Assembly (NCBI RefSeq): GCF_034480035.2
Contig: NZ_CP118753.2
Coordinates: 1,156,389 to 1,220,388, forward strand
Length of the DNA stretch: 64,000 nucleotides
Reading direction: 5' to 3'
Source of the DNA: Methanosphaera sp. ISO3-F5
Lineage (GTDB): Archaea; Methanobacteriota; Methanobacteria; Methanobacteriales; Methanobacteriaceae
Made by a program: the position numbers and the translations under genes. Shown here in pieces: positions 25,519 through 34,489 of the stretch; the stretch's first letter is position 1, and each line of letters starts with the position of its first letter. Under the pieces are notes generated by a model, which made no database searches, had not been told where the DNA came from, and was given only the letters and a program-made list of their open reading frames with translations.

Positions 25519-26856
25519 ATGTTAAATAATTTCTTTAAATTAGAAGAAAATTATACCGATATAAAAACAGAAATTATAGCTGGAATAACAACTTTTCTTG
25601 CCATGGCTTATATTTTAGGTGTTAACCCTGCAATGTTAGCAGAAGGAGGAATGCCGGCTACGTCCATATTTTTCTCCACAGCTTTAGCATCTGGAATTGC
25701 ATGTATAATTATGGGATTAATTTCCAATTATCCTATAGGGTTAGCTCCAGGTATGGGTATGAATGCATTATTCACTTATACTATTATATTATCAATGGGT
25801 AATTCCTGGCAAGCAGCTCTATCAGCTGTTTTTATAGCAAGTATTTTATTCTTTATCATAACAGTATCTGGTCTAAGACAAGTAATATTAGATGCTATTC
25901 CATTAAACCTAAAACTAGCTATAGGTGCGGGTATAGGATTTTTCCTAGCATTTATTGGTTTGCAAGGTTCGGGAATTATTGTATCTGATCCTTCCACTAT
26001 TGTAGGTATGGGTAATATTCTATCAGCTCCAGCTTTACTGGCAGTTATAGGTATATTATTAACATTAATTCTTTACATAAGAAAAGTACCTGCTGCAGTA
26101 TTTATTGGGTTAATAGTTACAGCAATAATTGGAGTTATATTCACATTATGTGGTTATGGTATTGGAGAAACAGCAATGCCCGTACTTCCTACTCAGATAA
26201 TATCTTTTAATTTTGATACCACTGTGTTTTTAGGATTCTTAAATGGTTTTGGGGAACTGTTCTCAAATATTCCCAATCTGGTGATGATATTGTTCTCAAT
26301 TATCTTTGTAACATTCTTTGATACTACTGGTACATTAATTCCTTTAGCAAAAGAATGTGGATTTGTTGATGAAGAAGGTAAGACAAAGGGTATAGAAAAA
26401 GCATTTATGGGTGATGCTGTTGGTGGAATTGTTGGTTCTGTACTTGGAACCAGTACTTTAACTGCTTATGTGGAAAGTGCTACAGGTATTGGTTTAGGTG
26501 GTAGAACTGGATTAACTGCCATAGTTACTGGGATAATGTTTTTATTATCTATTTTCTTTGCACCAGTTGTGTTATCTTTATTCACATCATCTGTTACTAC
26601 CTGTGCATTAGTAATTGTTGGTATATTGATGATTGTTCAATTGAAAAATATTGAATGGGATAATCTTATCGTGGCAAGTTCAACTTTCATGACTATTATC
26701 ATGATGTTATTAACTTATTCAATATCACTTGGTATAGCTTGGGGATTCCTTGTTTATGCTATTACTAGTTTAGCAACTAATAATACTGATGATATTAATT
26801 GGATAACCTGGATTATGGTTATTATATTTGTATTATATATCTTCTTTGGATTATAA
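25519..26856 (+). CDS. NCS2 family purine permease (AzgA-like)
   Basis: A 445-residue, roughly 13-helix transporter importing adenine, guanine or hypoxanthine with protons. Family features are TEIIAGITTFLAMAYILGVNPAML at the start, GLAPGMGMNALFTYT near residue 77, FFDTTGTLIPLAKECG near 268 and GTSTLTAYVESATGIGLGGRTGLTA near 313, which together form the nucleobase site of AzgA/PbuG carriers. GGTGAT precedes the ATG. It is a single gene with no purine riboswitch visible upstream. Exact base preference cannot be read from sequence. Confidence 0.92.
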   Translation: MLNNFFKLEENYTDIKTEIIAGITTFLAMAYILGVNPAMLAEGGMPATSIFFSTALASGIACIIMGLISNYPIGLAPGMGMNALFTYTIILSMGNSWQAALSAVFIASILFFIITVSGLRQVILDAIPLNLKLAIGAGIGFFLAFIGLQGSGIIVSDPSTIVGMGNILSAPALLAVIGILLTLILYIRKVPAAVFIGLIVTAIIGVIFTLCGYGIGETAMPVLPTQIISFNFDTTVFLGFLNGFGELFSNIPNLVMILFSIIFVTFFDTTGTLIPLAKECGFVDEEGKTKGIEKAFMGDAVGGIVGSVLGTSTLTAYVESATGIGLGGRTGLTAIVTGIMFLLSIFFAPVVLSLFTSSVTTCALVIVGILMIVQLKNIEWDNLIVASSTFMTIIMMLLTYSISLGIAWGFLVYAITSLATNNTDDINWITWIMVIIFVLYIFFGL

Positions 26857-26911
26857 TATGTTAAAAATAGTTTTAATGGATAAACTTAAATCCATTCTAG
26901 TTTTCTTTTTT

Positions 26912-27244
26912 TTAGATTAATTGCATGATAATTATTTTAAAGATTCTTGCTGTTATTACTAGGCCTATTGCTCCTATAATTCCAGTGATTAATCGTAGAT
27001 AATTGTTACTTTCTCTTAGTCCCATATATTGTGTTGTTCCATCTATAATATAGGGTAATTGTATTAGAATAGCAAATATTAGTAAGTTATATGAGTAATA
27101 TACTGGAACTAGAAAAGAGTATATGCAGTAGCCGATAGTTCCTATTATTAAACCTGTACACCTAGCACATACAGGGAATTGATGTCCTCTGAAAAAGAAT
27201 GACCTATCCGGTCTCTGATGGCACAAATATTTCATGAAACTCAT
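26912..27244 (-). CDS. DUF2085 membrane protein, 110 aa
   Basis: Carries the DUF2085 signature: KYLCHQRPDRSFFFRGHQFPVCARCTG within the first 32 residues (Cys8, His9, Cys26, Cys29), followed by three hydrophobic helices and the motif PYIIDGTTQYMGLRESNN. The Cys/His set might bind metal at the membrane surface. The family is widespread in archaea and its role is unknown. It is convergent with the purine permease and divergent from the tag gene. No strong ribosome site precedes ATG 27244. Confidence 0.85.
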   Translation of the reverse strand: MSFMKYLCHQRPDRSFFFRGHQFPVCARCTGLIIGTIGYCIYSFLVPVYYSYNLLIFAILIQLPYIIDGTTQYMGLRESNNYLRLITGIIGAIGLVITARIFKIIIMQLI

Positions 27245-27291
27245 AATCTTATATAGTTTTTTATAATATATATTAATTATAGGTGCATATT

Positions 27292-27840
27292 ATGAATAAA
27301 AAACGTTGCGAATATTTTGCTGATAAGGAAGATATTTATATTGAATATCATGACAATGAATGGGGTACTCCTGTTTATGATGATCAGAAATTGTTTGAAA
27401 TGCTTCTTTTAGAATGTTTTCAAGCTGGTTTATCCTGGATTACTATTCTTAAGAAACGTGAACATTTCCGTGAAGCATATGATGATTTTAATTTAGAGAA
27501 GATTATATGTTATGATGAGAATAAAATTGAAGAACTCATGAATAATAAGTTAATAATACGAAATAGGAGAAAGATTGAAGCATCAATCAATAATGCCCGT
27601 ATATTTAAGGATATTCAGAAAGAATTTGGTAGTTTTTCAGATTATCTCTGGTCTTTTACTGATAATAAGGTTCTTAAGGATACTGATGAAAATTATCTTA
27701 CAAAATCCAATACTTCTGATTTATTATCCAAGGATTTAAAAAAAAGGGGAATGAAATTTGTGGGTAGTGTAACAATTTATTCTTATCTGGAAGCTGTTGG
27801 TATCATCAATAATCATACTCATGATTGTTATAGGTACTAA
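27292..27840 (+). CDS. tag: DNA-3-methyladenine glycosylase I
   Basis: Removes 3-methyladenine from alkylated DNA in base-excision repair. The N-terminal KKRCEYFADKEDIYIEYHDNEWG gives Cys and His zinc ligands, and the C-terminal NNHTHDCYRY gives the other two. Around residue 43, LLLECFQAGLSWITILKKR holds the catalytic Glu and the helix that contacts the base. 182 residues is normal. ATG 27292 follows AGGTGC. The last four bases overlap the convergent DUF2284 gene. It is bacterial in type and uncommon in archaea, so it may have been acquired. Confidence 0.93.
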   Translation: MNKKRCEYFADKEDIYIEYHDNEWGTPVYDDQKLFEMLLLECFQAGLSWITILKKREHFREAYDDFNLEKIICYDENKIEELMNNKLIIRNRRKIEASINNARIFKDIQKEFGSFSDYLWSFTDNKVLKDTDENYLTKSNTSDLLSKDLKKRGMKFVGSVTIYSYLEAVGIINNHTHDCYRY

Positions 27841-28433
27841 TATAATAATCCCATGAGTAATGTTAGATATGATGGAATTTTTCCTTCATCTTTATTTATC
27901 CATAATATCTCTGTATCAAATATTTCTTCTGTGGTCTTTGAAACTAGTGCTCCTAATGATTCCATACTATATAACTTGTTTTTAGGATACCTGCATGGTT
28001 TTTTGTCTTTTCTTGTGCATTTATTACATAAATTACAGTATCCTGTGGATAATATCATTGCATCATCGTATTCTTCGGGGTTCATCACTTTTTTATGTAG
28101 TTCCTGGAGAATTTTACGTTTTTCATTATATAATGTTATGTTTAGTATGATGTCTATGTCTCCTTTTGAAAATTTGTTTTCTGTAATGAATTCATCATAA
28201 TTTAGTTTTAACAGGATTAAATCTATGTTAGCATATTTTTTCCATACTTTTAGTATGTCATCTTCGAAGGGTGGACATGACCAGTTGTTATTGTATTGGT
28301 CACATATTTTGCATGTTTTTTCTGTAATTGTAAAATCCACATAGTCTTTATAGTATTTTGAGACAGGCATTGTTTTTGTTACTTTTTCTAGTGTATATGA
28401 TTTTTCAAAGCGTAGCATTTGATTATTATACAT
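27837..28433 (-). CDS. DUF2284 metal-binding protein
   Basis: About 198 residues with two Cys clusters diagnostic of DUF2284: CKICDQYNNNWSCPPF near residue 40 and GYCNLCNKCTRKDKKPCRYP near 132, the latter resembling a 4Fe-4S or zinc site. The rest is alpha/beta. The family is common in methanogens and clostridia; its reaction is unknown. AAGGAG lies seven bases before ATG 28433. It overlaps the tag stop by four bases. Confidence 0.85.
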   Translation of the reverse strand: MYNNQMLRFEKSYTLEKVTKTMPVSKYYKDYVDFTITEKTCKICDQYNNNWSCPPFEDDILKVWKKYANIDLILLKLNYDEFITENKFSKGDIDIILNITLYNEKRKILQELHKKVMNPEEYDDAMILSTGYCNLCNKCTRKDKKPCRYPKNKLYSMESLGALVSKTTEEIFDTEILWINKDEGKIPSYLTLLMGLLY

Positions 28434-28670
28434 TTTAACTCCTTACCTGTAATTTTATTATCATTTAATATCATTTTATTTATTCAGTATTATTGAATAA
28501 TCATAAGTTTTTATATTTCATTTTATTGATATACTCATGATTAATAATAATTATATGTTCCAAAATACTTGAAAAAAGAGTCTTTTTTTAAATCAAAACT
28601 GATTTATATAAAGTTTTATAGAAAAAAATCTAAAAATACTGATTATTATAGCAAAATACATTTATATAAT

Positions 28671-28678
28671 TGATTATA
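28671..28678 (+). promoter_or_regulatory. TATA box of the ubiD-hyuA-hyuB operon
   Basis: TTTATATA preceded by an A-rich BRE-like AAAATAC, 76 bases ahead of the UbiD start. The surrounding gene-free stretch 28434-28753 has no other clear element apart from a short imperfect repeat AAGAGTCTTTTTTT. One promoter probably serves the four-gene cluster 28754-34291. Confidence 0.5.
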
Positions 28679-28753
28679 TAATGATTACTAGAAAACCTGT
28701 TATAAAATAATATATTATAATAATCATAATCAATAAATCAATGGTGAAAATAT

Positions 28754-30124
28754 ATGTCAAAACAAGATTGGAGAAACTTAATAAACAAATGGGAAAAAGA
28801 TGGAACAATAAAACACGTAACAGAAGAAGTAAAAAAAGAATATGAAATAAGCACATTCATGATAGAACTAGAAAAACAAAACAAATACCCAGTAATGATA
28901 TTTGACAACGTAGAACAAAACAAAATACCAGTAATCACAAACGTACTAGGAACACGTGAAAGATTTGCACAAGCAATGGGCGTTGAAGGAAAAAATGTTG
29001 CAGAAGAATATGCAAAAAGAATAAAAAATCGTATCGACACATTTAAAATAATAGAAAACCCACCATTTCAGGCAAATTCAATGATAGGAGACGAAGTAGA
29101 CTTATACAAATTACCAATAATAACCCATTTCCCAATAGATGCAGGACCATACTTAACTAGTGGACTAGTAATAGCCAAAGATCCAGAAAGCGGTTCAGAA
29201 ACATTAGGCTTCCATAGAATGCAACTAAAAGGAAAAGATAAACTAGGCATATCATTACATTCCAGACAAAGATTATGGGAATACTTCCGAAGAAGCGAAG
29301 AACGAGGAGAAAACCTTGAAGCCGCTATCGTAATAGGAGTACATCCAAACATATCACTCGGTTCACAAGCACTAGTACCATACCATAAAGGAAAATATGG
29401 AGCAATAGCAGGATTATTCGGAGAAGAACTAGAACTAGCAAACTGTGAAACAGTAGACATACAAGTACCAGCATATGCAGAATTTGTAATAGAAGGAGAA
29501 ATATTAGCAAATGTAAGAGAAAAAGAAGGACCATTTGCAGAATTTACAAACTATGCATGTCATAGAAGTACTGAAAACTTATTTAAAGTCAAAGCAATAC
29601 ATTACAGAGAAAAACCATTATTCCATGATTTAACACCCGGATTTAGCAGCGAACACATAACAGTAGTAGCAATACAAAGAGAAGGAGACGTTCTTAATGC
29701 ACTTAGACAAACATTACCTAATGTTAAAGCAGTAAGTTGTCCAGTATCAAGTTGCGGAATATTCCATTGCTACATATCCATGAAGAAAATAGCCGAAGGA
29801 CAGGCAATGCAAGCAGTATTCGCAGCATTTGCTGTTGACCATCATATTAAACTGGCAATAGTAGTGGATGATGATGTGGACGTATTTAATGAACAAGAAG
29901 TATTATGGGCTATGGCAACAAGATTACAGGCAGATAAAGATGTAATTATAATACCTCAACATATGGGTATGGGTGAAACTTTAGACCCATCTACTGATGA
30001 ATTAAGCAGAACCAGTAAGATGGGAATTGATGCAACCAAACCATTAGAAGGATTTTCACCTAAAATAGAAATGAATCCTGACGTAGAAGAAGCAGTTAAA
30101 CGTTTAAACAAATATGTAATGTAA
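28754..30124 (+). CDS. UbiD family decarboxylase
   Basis: A 456-residue prenyl-FMN-dependent (de)carboxylase of the UbiD fold. Key segments are HRMQLKGKDKLGISLHSRQ (cofactor and metal contacts) near residue 155, AIVIGVHPNISLGSQ near 195, VREKEGPFAEFTNYACHRS near 258 carrying the catalytic Glu, and MATRLQADKDVIIIPQ near 393. The family acts on aromatic or alpha,beta-unsaturated acids. In archaea one UbiD homologue decarboxylates trans-anhydromevalonate 5-phosphate. Genomic linkage to HyuA/HyuB homologues and an LpdD-like protein suggests a different, operon-specific substrate. GGTGAA precedes the ATG. No flavin prenyltransferase gene (ubiX) is nearby. Function beyond the family is inference. 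Confidence 0.9.
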   Translation: MSKQDWRNLINKWEKDGTIKHVTEEVKKEYEISTFMIELEKQNKYPVMIFDNVEQNKIPVITNVLGTRERFAQAMGVEGKNVAEEYAKRIKNRIDTFKIIENPPFQANSMIGDEVDLYKLPIITHFPIDAGPYLTSGLVIAKDPESGSETLGFHRMQLKGKDKLGISLHSRQRLWEYFRRSEERGENLEAAIVIGVHPNISLGSQALVPYHKGKYGAIAGLFGEELELANCETVDIQVPAYAEFVIEGEILANVREKEGPFAEFTNYACHRSTENLFKVKAIHYREKPLFHDLTPGFSSEHITVVAIQREGDVLNALRQTLPNVKAVSCPVSSCGIFHCYISMKKIAEGQAMQAVFAAFAVDHHIKLAIVVDDDVDVFNEQEVLWAMATRLQADKDVIIIPQHMGMGETLDPSTDELSRTSKMGIDATKPLEGFSPKIEMNPDVEEAVKRLNKYVM

Positions 30125-30138
30125 GAAAGTGATAAAAA

Positions 30139-32202
30139 ATGTTAAAAATTGCAATAGATACTGGTGGAACATTCACAGATTATACCTCAATAGGTAGTTT
30201 AAACAATGAATCTGAAGAAAAGATTTTTATCAAAAATCCAACAAATCATAAAAATCCAGCTGATGGAATTATTAATGGTTTAAAAGAGTTAGCTGATAAA
30301 TGGGGTTGTAATCTGGAAACATTATTATCAAATACCTCACAGATTAGTCATGGAACAACACTTGCCCTTAATGCTTTAATAGAAAAGAAAGGAGTTAAAA
30401 CTGCACTGTTCACGACCGAAGGTTTTCGTGATGCATTAGAAATCAGACGTTCACAGTTAGATAACCAGTGGGATATTCGAGCAGTTACTCCACCCGTATT
30501 AGTACCTAGAAGATTACGTTTAGGAATAACTGAAAGAATAAAATATGATGGTACAATCATTAAAGAATTAGATGAAGACAGTGTAAGAAGAGCATGCAGG
30601 AAATGTGCCAGGGAAAATGTTAAATCAATTGCTGTATGTTTCTTATTCAACTTTTTAAATCCTGAACATGAAAGACGTGTTAAAGAAATTATAAACGAGG
30701 AATTACCTGATGTATTTGTATCATTATCTAGTGATATTTCTCCACAGATAAGAGAATATGAAAGAACCACTACTACTGTTATTAATGCATATGTTACTCC
30801 TATAGTTTCCACGTATTTAGAAGATTTGAAGAATAAATTATTCGAGTATGGATGGGATAAGCCAATTAATATTATGATGAATAGTGGTGGTTTATCTGAT
30901 ATTCCAACTATGAATAAAATATCAGCTAAATCATTACTTTCTGGTCCTGCTGGTGGTGGAATTGGTAATGAAAATCTTAGTAAAATTCTTGGAAAGAAAC
31001 ATTTAGTACTGGGTGATATGGGTGGTACTAGTTTTGATTTGCATATTATAGACAATAACGAAACTAAGTTAGTACCTGAATCTCGTATAGAGGGTTATCC
31101 TATTACCTTACCTATGATGGATATTAATTCTATTGGTGCCGGTGGTGGAAGTATTATCAGTGTTGATGAGGGAAAAAGAGTTCTTGTTGGTCCAGAATCT
31201 GCTGGTAGTGTACCAGGTCCTGCATGTTATAATCTTGGAGGAGAAAAACCTACTATTACTGATGCATTGTTAGTTCTTGGACTTATTGATGAAAGTAATT
31301 TTTTAGGTGGTAAAATTGAGTTATCCAAGGAAAATGCTGTTAATGCCATAAGGGAATATGTTGCAGCTCCCCTTGATATTAGTGTTGATGAAGCTTGTAT
31401 CATCGTTTATAAGGTTGCATGTGAACTTATGGCTGATTCTCTCAGATTAATTACTATGAAAAGAGGTAATGATCCTCGTGATTATAGTCTTGTTAGTAGT
31501 GGTGGTGCTTTTGGACTTTTTGCTGCTAATATTATGGATTCTTTAAAGATGAACGAGGTTTTAATTCCAGTGCAGGGGCCTGTTTTCTGTAGTTGGGGAA
31601 TGCTTGGTGCTAAACGTAGGTATGATATAACAAAAAGTTTCTTTATGGAGAAAAAGGATTGGAATGCTGATATGATTAATAGTATGATTATGGGCATGAA
31701 AGAGGAGTGTATTGATGAATTATTAAAGCTTGGCGTATCCCTTGATGATTGTAGTTTTGAGTTAAATCTTGAAATCAGGTATATTGGTCAGCATCATGAG
31801 ATAAGTATTCCGGTTAATAAGTTAGAATTTGATGATGGTGATGTTGATATTATTGATGAACTGTTCCATGATACTCATTATGATATATATCAGTATTCTC
31901 AGATAGAAAATGATTGGGAAATTATTAATTTACATTTAGCAGGTTATGAAAATGATATAGTTAATCCATTGTTTAATTTTGATGAGAATAATGTTGATAA
32001 TTATACTGTTACTATTAATGGTGAATCATTTAATTGTAGTGGAAGTATTGATGTTAGTGTTTATTCAGAAACAGATTTGGATAAAGTTATTAGAGGACCT
32101 GCTATAATTAAGTTTGATTATACTAGTGTTTTAGTTCCTAAAGGTTTTGTTTCTGTGTTGTTGGATGATGGTATGTTAAGTATTAAACTGGAGGATGATT
32201 AA
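30139..32202 (+). CDS. hydantoinase/oxoprolinase family subunit A (HyuA/acetone carboxylase beta-like)
   Basis: An ATP-using subunit of the ASKHA fold, 687 residues. Phosphate-1 motif IDTGGTFTDY is at residues 5-14. QISHGTTLALNALIE near 70, LLSGPAGGGIGNENL near 270, VLGDMGGTSFDLHI near 294 and SIGAGGGSIISVDEGKRVLVGPESAGSVPGPACY near 335 (shortened here to landmarks) complete the nucleotide site. In N-methylhydantoinase, 5-oxoprolinase and acetone/acetophenone carboxylases this subunit phosphorylates the substrate or bicarbonate. It begins 15 bases after ubiD, behind AAGTGAT, and its stop overlaps the ribosome site of hyuB. The pairing with UbiD is unusual. Confidence 0.9.
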   Translation: MLKIAIDTGGTFTDYTSIGSLNNESEEKIFIKNPTNHKNPADGIINGLKELADKWGCNLETLLSNTSQISHGTTLALNALIEKKGVKTALFTTEGFRDALEIRRSQLDNQWDIRAVTPPVLVPRRLRLGITERIKYDGTIIKELDEDSVRRACRKCARENVKSIAVCFLFNFLNPEHERRVKEIINEELPDVFVSLSSDISPQIREYERTTTTVINAYVTPIVSTYLEDLKNKLFEYGWDKPINIMMNSGGLSDIPTMNKISAKSLLSGPAGGGIGNENLSKILGKKHLVLGDMGGTSFDLHIIDNNETKLVPESRIEGYPITLPMMDINSIGAGGGSIISVDEGKRVLVGPESAGSVPGPACYNLGGEKPTITDALLVLGLIDESNFLGGKIELSKENAVNAIREYVAAPLDISVDEACIIVYKVACELMADSLRLITMKRGNDPRDYSLVSSGGAFGLFAANIMDSLKMNEVLIPVQGPVFCSWGMLGAKRRYDITKSFFMEKKDWNADMINSMIMGMKEECIDELLKLGVSLDDCSFELNLEIRYIGQHHEISIPVNKLEFDDGDVDIIDELFHDTHYDIYQYSQIENDWEIINLHLAGYENDIVNPLFNFDENNVDNYTVTINGESFNCSGSIDVSVYSETDLDKVIRGPAIIKFDYTSVLVPKGFVSVLLDDGMLSIKLEDD

Positions 32203-32203
32203 A

Positions 32204-33925
32204 TTGAATGCTGAGGATATTATTAATCGTACTGTTATAGCTAATAGGTTAGATAGTATTACACAGGAAATGGGTATTTCATTGGAACATTCTGCTCATT
32301 CACCTATATTTGCTGAAGCTTGTGATTTTGCTTGTTGTATCTGTGATTATAAGGGTGATCTTGTCAGTCAGTTAAGTGGTATTCCTATTCTTGCTACTGC
32401 TGGTTCATTTAGTGTTAAATCAGTTATTAAAAAATATGGTGCTGATATACATGATGGTGATGCTTTTATTATAAATGACCCATATGATGGTGGAAATCAT
32501 TTACCAGACATAGGAATTATAACACCAGTATTTAATGATGATGAATTATTATTCTTTTGTGTAAGCAGAGCACATCATGGTGATATTGGTGGTTCAACTG
32601 CGGGCAGTTATAATCCAAAAGCTACAGAAATATTTCAGGAAGGAATACGAATCCATCCAACCAGAATAGTAGAAGACAATAATATAAATAATGACATAAT
32701 GGACTTAATAACATTAAACACTAGAAATCCATCAATGTTAAAAAGTGACTTACTAGCACAAATGGGTTCAAATAATGTTGCAAGAAATCGTTTAGAAAAA
32801 ATGATTAAAGAATACGGAAATGAACTGATAAAAAAAGTAGTAGAAGAAAACTTAAACCAAGCAGAAATATTAACCAAGAAAAGAATACTTGAAGTACCAG
32901 ATGGTGAATACTCTGCAACCAGTTATATTGATGATGACAGCTTCCAGAAGGAACATATAAAAATACATGTAACAGTAAAGATTAAAGACGATAATTTAAC
33001 AGTGGACTTCACTGGAACAGATAAACAAGTGAAAGGATTTGTAAATACAAGTATTGTCACAGCAACAGCTGCTAGTGGTATTGCATCTTTATGGTTTTTA
33101 GGTGCAGATATTCCACGAAATGGAGGGGCATTCAATGCTATAAATGTGGTTCTTCCAAAGGGGTCACTGGTTAATCCATATGAACCAGCACCAATGACAT
33201 TATCCACATTAACTCCTGCTAGTGAGATAATCGGAACAATTTTCAAAGCATTGAATAAGGCTGTTCCTGACAGGTTACCTGCAGGTTACGGTAATTATAT
33301 TGGACCATCATATTATGGTATTGATCCTCGTAATGGCAGATTTTATGTTGGATTTTCATTCTGTTCACTTGGAAGTGGTGGCGCTATGAATGGATTAGAT
33401 GGTAAACCTTACATGTCACCAATGTCCAATTATGGTGGTGTTAAAGCACCAAATATTGAATCTAATGAAGTACAGTATCCACATATTACATTAAGACATG
33501 AAATGGAATGTGACACTGCAGGTGCTGGAGAATTCCGGGGCGGTGCAGGTATTGAATATGCTTTCCAGATTTATGATGAAAGCAGTGAAATTGTAATGTT
33601 TGGTGATGGTATTTATAATGCACCATATGGATTGAATGGAGGTAAAGATGGATCCTTTAATAAACCTTTATTTAAGCATGATGGTAAATGGATACAAACA
33701 GAATCAAAGGAATATCCACGTAAAGTATCTAAGGGTGATATAGTATCCATTCATTCTGCTGGTGGAGGTGGATATGGAAATCCATATAAACGTGACATGA
33801 ATAAAGTATTGGAAGATTATCTTGATGATTTAATATCAAAAGAAAATGCTCTTAAAGTTTATGGTGTTGTAATAAATGATGATGATACACTCAATATTGA
33901 AGAAACTTTAAAAGTTAGGGGTTAA
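32204..33925 (+). CDS. hydantoinase/oxoprolinase family subunit B (HyuB/acetone carboxylase alpha-like)
   Basis: The partner of the upstream HyuA-like subunit, about 573 residues. Landmarks are GISLEHSAHSPIFAEACDFA near the N-terminus, FIINDPYDGGNHLPDIGIITP near residue 90, SRAHHGDIGGSTAG near 122 and FQEGIRIHPTRI near 145, the metal- and substrate-binding face. AGEFRGGAGIEYAF and SAGGGGYGNPYKRD lie in the C-terminal third. TTG 32204 is chosen: it lies nine bases after GGAGG, whereas ATG 32195 abuts that site. The arrangement after hyuA is strictly conserved in this family and indicates a heteromeric enzyme. Which reaction it runs (amide hydrolysis or carboxylation) cannot be read. Confidence 0.9.
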   Translation: MNAEDIINRTVIANRLDSITQEMGISLEHSAHSPIFAEACDFACCICDYKGDLVSQLSGIPILATAGSFSVKSVIKKYGADIHDGDAFIINDPYDGGNHLPDIGIITPVFNDDELLFFCVSRAHHGDIGGSTAGSYNPKATEIFQEGIRIHPTRIVEDNNINNDIMDLITLNTRNPSMLKSDLLAQMGSNNVARNRLEKMIKEYGNELIKKVVEENLNQAEILTKKRILEVPDGEYSATSYIDDDSFQKEHIKIHVTVKIKDDNLTVDFTGTDKQVKGFVNTSIVTATAASGIASLWFLGADIPRNGGAFNAINVVLPKGSLVNPYEPAPMTLSTLTPASEIIGTIFKALNKAVPDRLPAGYGNYIGPSYYGIDPRNGRFYVGFSFCSLGSGGAMNGLDGKPYMSPMSNYGGVKAPNIESNEVQYPHITLRHEMECDTAGAGEFRGGAGIEYAFQIYDESSEIVMFGDGIYNAPYGLNGGKDGSFNKPLFKHDGKWIQTESKEYPRKVSKGDIVSIHSAGGGGYGNPYKRDMNKVLEDYLDDLISKENALKVYGVVINDDDTLNIEETLKVRG

Positions 33926-33928
33926 AGT

Positions 33929-34291
33929 ATGTTTAAATTTTCATTTGGTTCAGGAAATACATTAGTTGATTATACTATTGAAAGAGTAGGTGATGATTTA
34001 CATATTTCTATAACCGGTGGTGATATTCATATTGGTGGTATTGGTTTAGTAAGTAATGAAAGTTATAATATACTATCAGTTCAGAATCATAGAGAGTATG
34101 AACTTATACAACCATTAGCTAAAAGATTAACAAAATATGAGGATATAACTATCTTAATAAGTGCTGGTATACATGTTGATGACATAACTTTAGATGAGAT
34201 TAAAGAGATTGTTGAAAATAATAATATAGCAATAGATAAGATAGACAAATTTATTTGTTCAGAATATGAAATGTTTCATGAATTTATGTAA
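33929..34291 (+). CDS. LpdD-like small protein (putative prenyl-FMN enzyme partner)
   Basis: A 120-residue protein with GSGNTLVDYTIERVGDDLHISITGG, then HIGGIGLVS, HREYELIQPLAKRLTKYEDITILISAGIHVDDIT and a helical end. This order (T-x-V, DLxVxITGG, HIG-, H-x-E-x-x-I-x-P-L-A, GIHxDDI) resembles the LpdD/AroD-type subunit that helps gallate-type UbiD decarboxylases acquire prenylated flavin. It starts three bases after hyuB, so it belongs to the same transcript as UbiD, even though two hyu genes lie between. The identification is from pattern memory, not alignment. If right, it ties the HyuA/HyuB pair functionally to UbiD. Confidence 0.6.
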   Translation: MFKFSFGSGNTLVDYTIERVGDDLHISITGGDIHIGGIGLVSNESYNILSVQNHREYELIQPLAKRLTKYEDITILISAGIHVDDITLDEIKEIVENNNIAIDKIDKFICSEYEMFHEFM

Positions 34292-34320
34292 TAACATTTA
34301 ATACATTATTTTTTTCTTAT

Positions 34321-34449
34321 TTTTAGTTTAAACTAAAATTATAATCACAAATTTAGTATAAACTAAAATTATTACTTTTTTTATCATATAATTTAATAAT
34401 TAATACTATTTTTTAGTTTAACTTAAAAATAGTTAGTTTTATAAACTAA
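34321..34449. promoter_or_regulatory. array of four TTAGTTT/AAACTAA palindromic boxes
   Basis: Box 1 (34321-34338) is a perfect 18-base palindrome, TTTTAGTTTAAACTAAAA. Box 2 (34352-34367) is TTTAGTATAAACTAAA with two central mismatches. Box 3 (34411-34428) is TTTTAGTTTAACTTAAAA. Box 4 (34433-34449) is TTAGTTTTATAAACTAA. The spacing and position directly upstream of a metal exporter suggest a dimeric metal-sensing repressor of the DtxR/MntR type, whose known sites have a similar TTAGG..CCTAA form. No regulator gene is adjacent. A TTTATAA tract in box 4 may overlap the promoter. Confidence 0.7.
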
Positions 34450-34489
34450 TTAATCATAATAATAATTAAATAAATATTACGTGGTTAAT

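Noticed and set aside
28754-30124. Calling the UbiD gene trans-anhydromevalonate 5-phosphate decarboxylase
   Set aside because: Archaea do have such a UbiD enzyme, but the HyuA/HyuB and LpdD-like context fits it poorly and no specificity residues could be compared.
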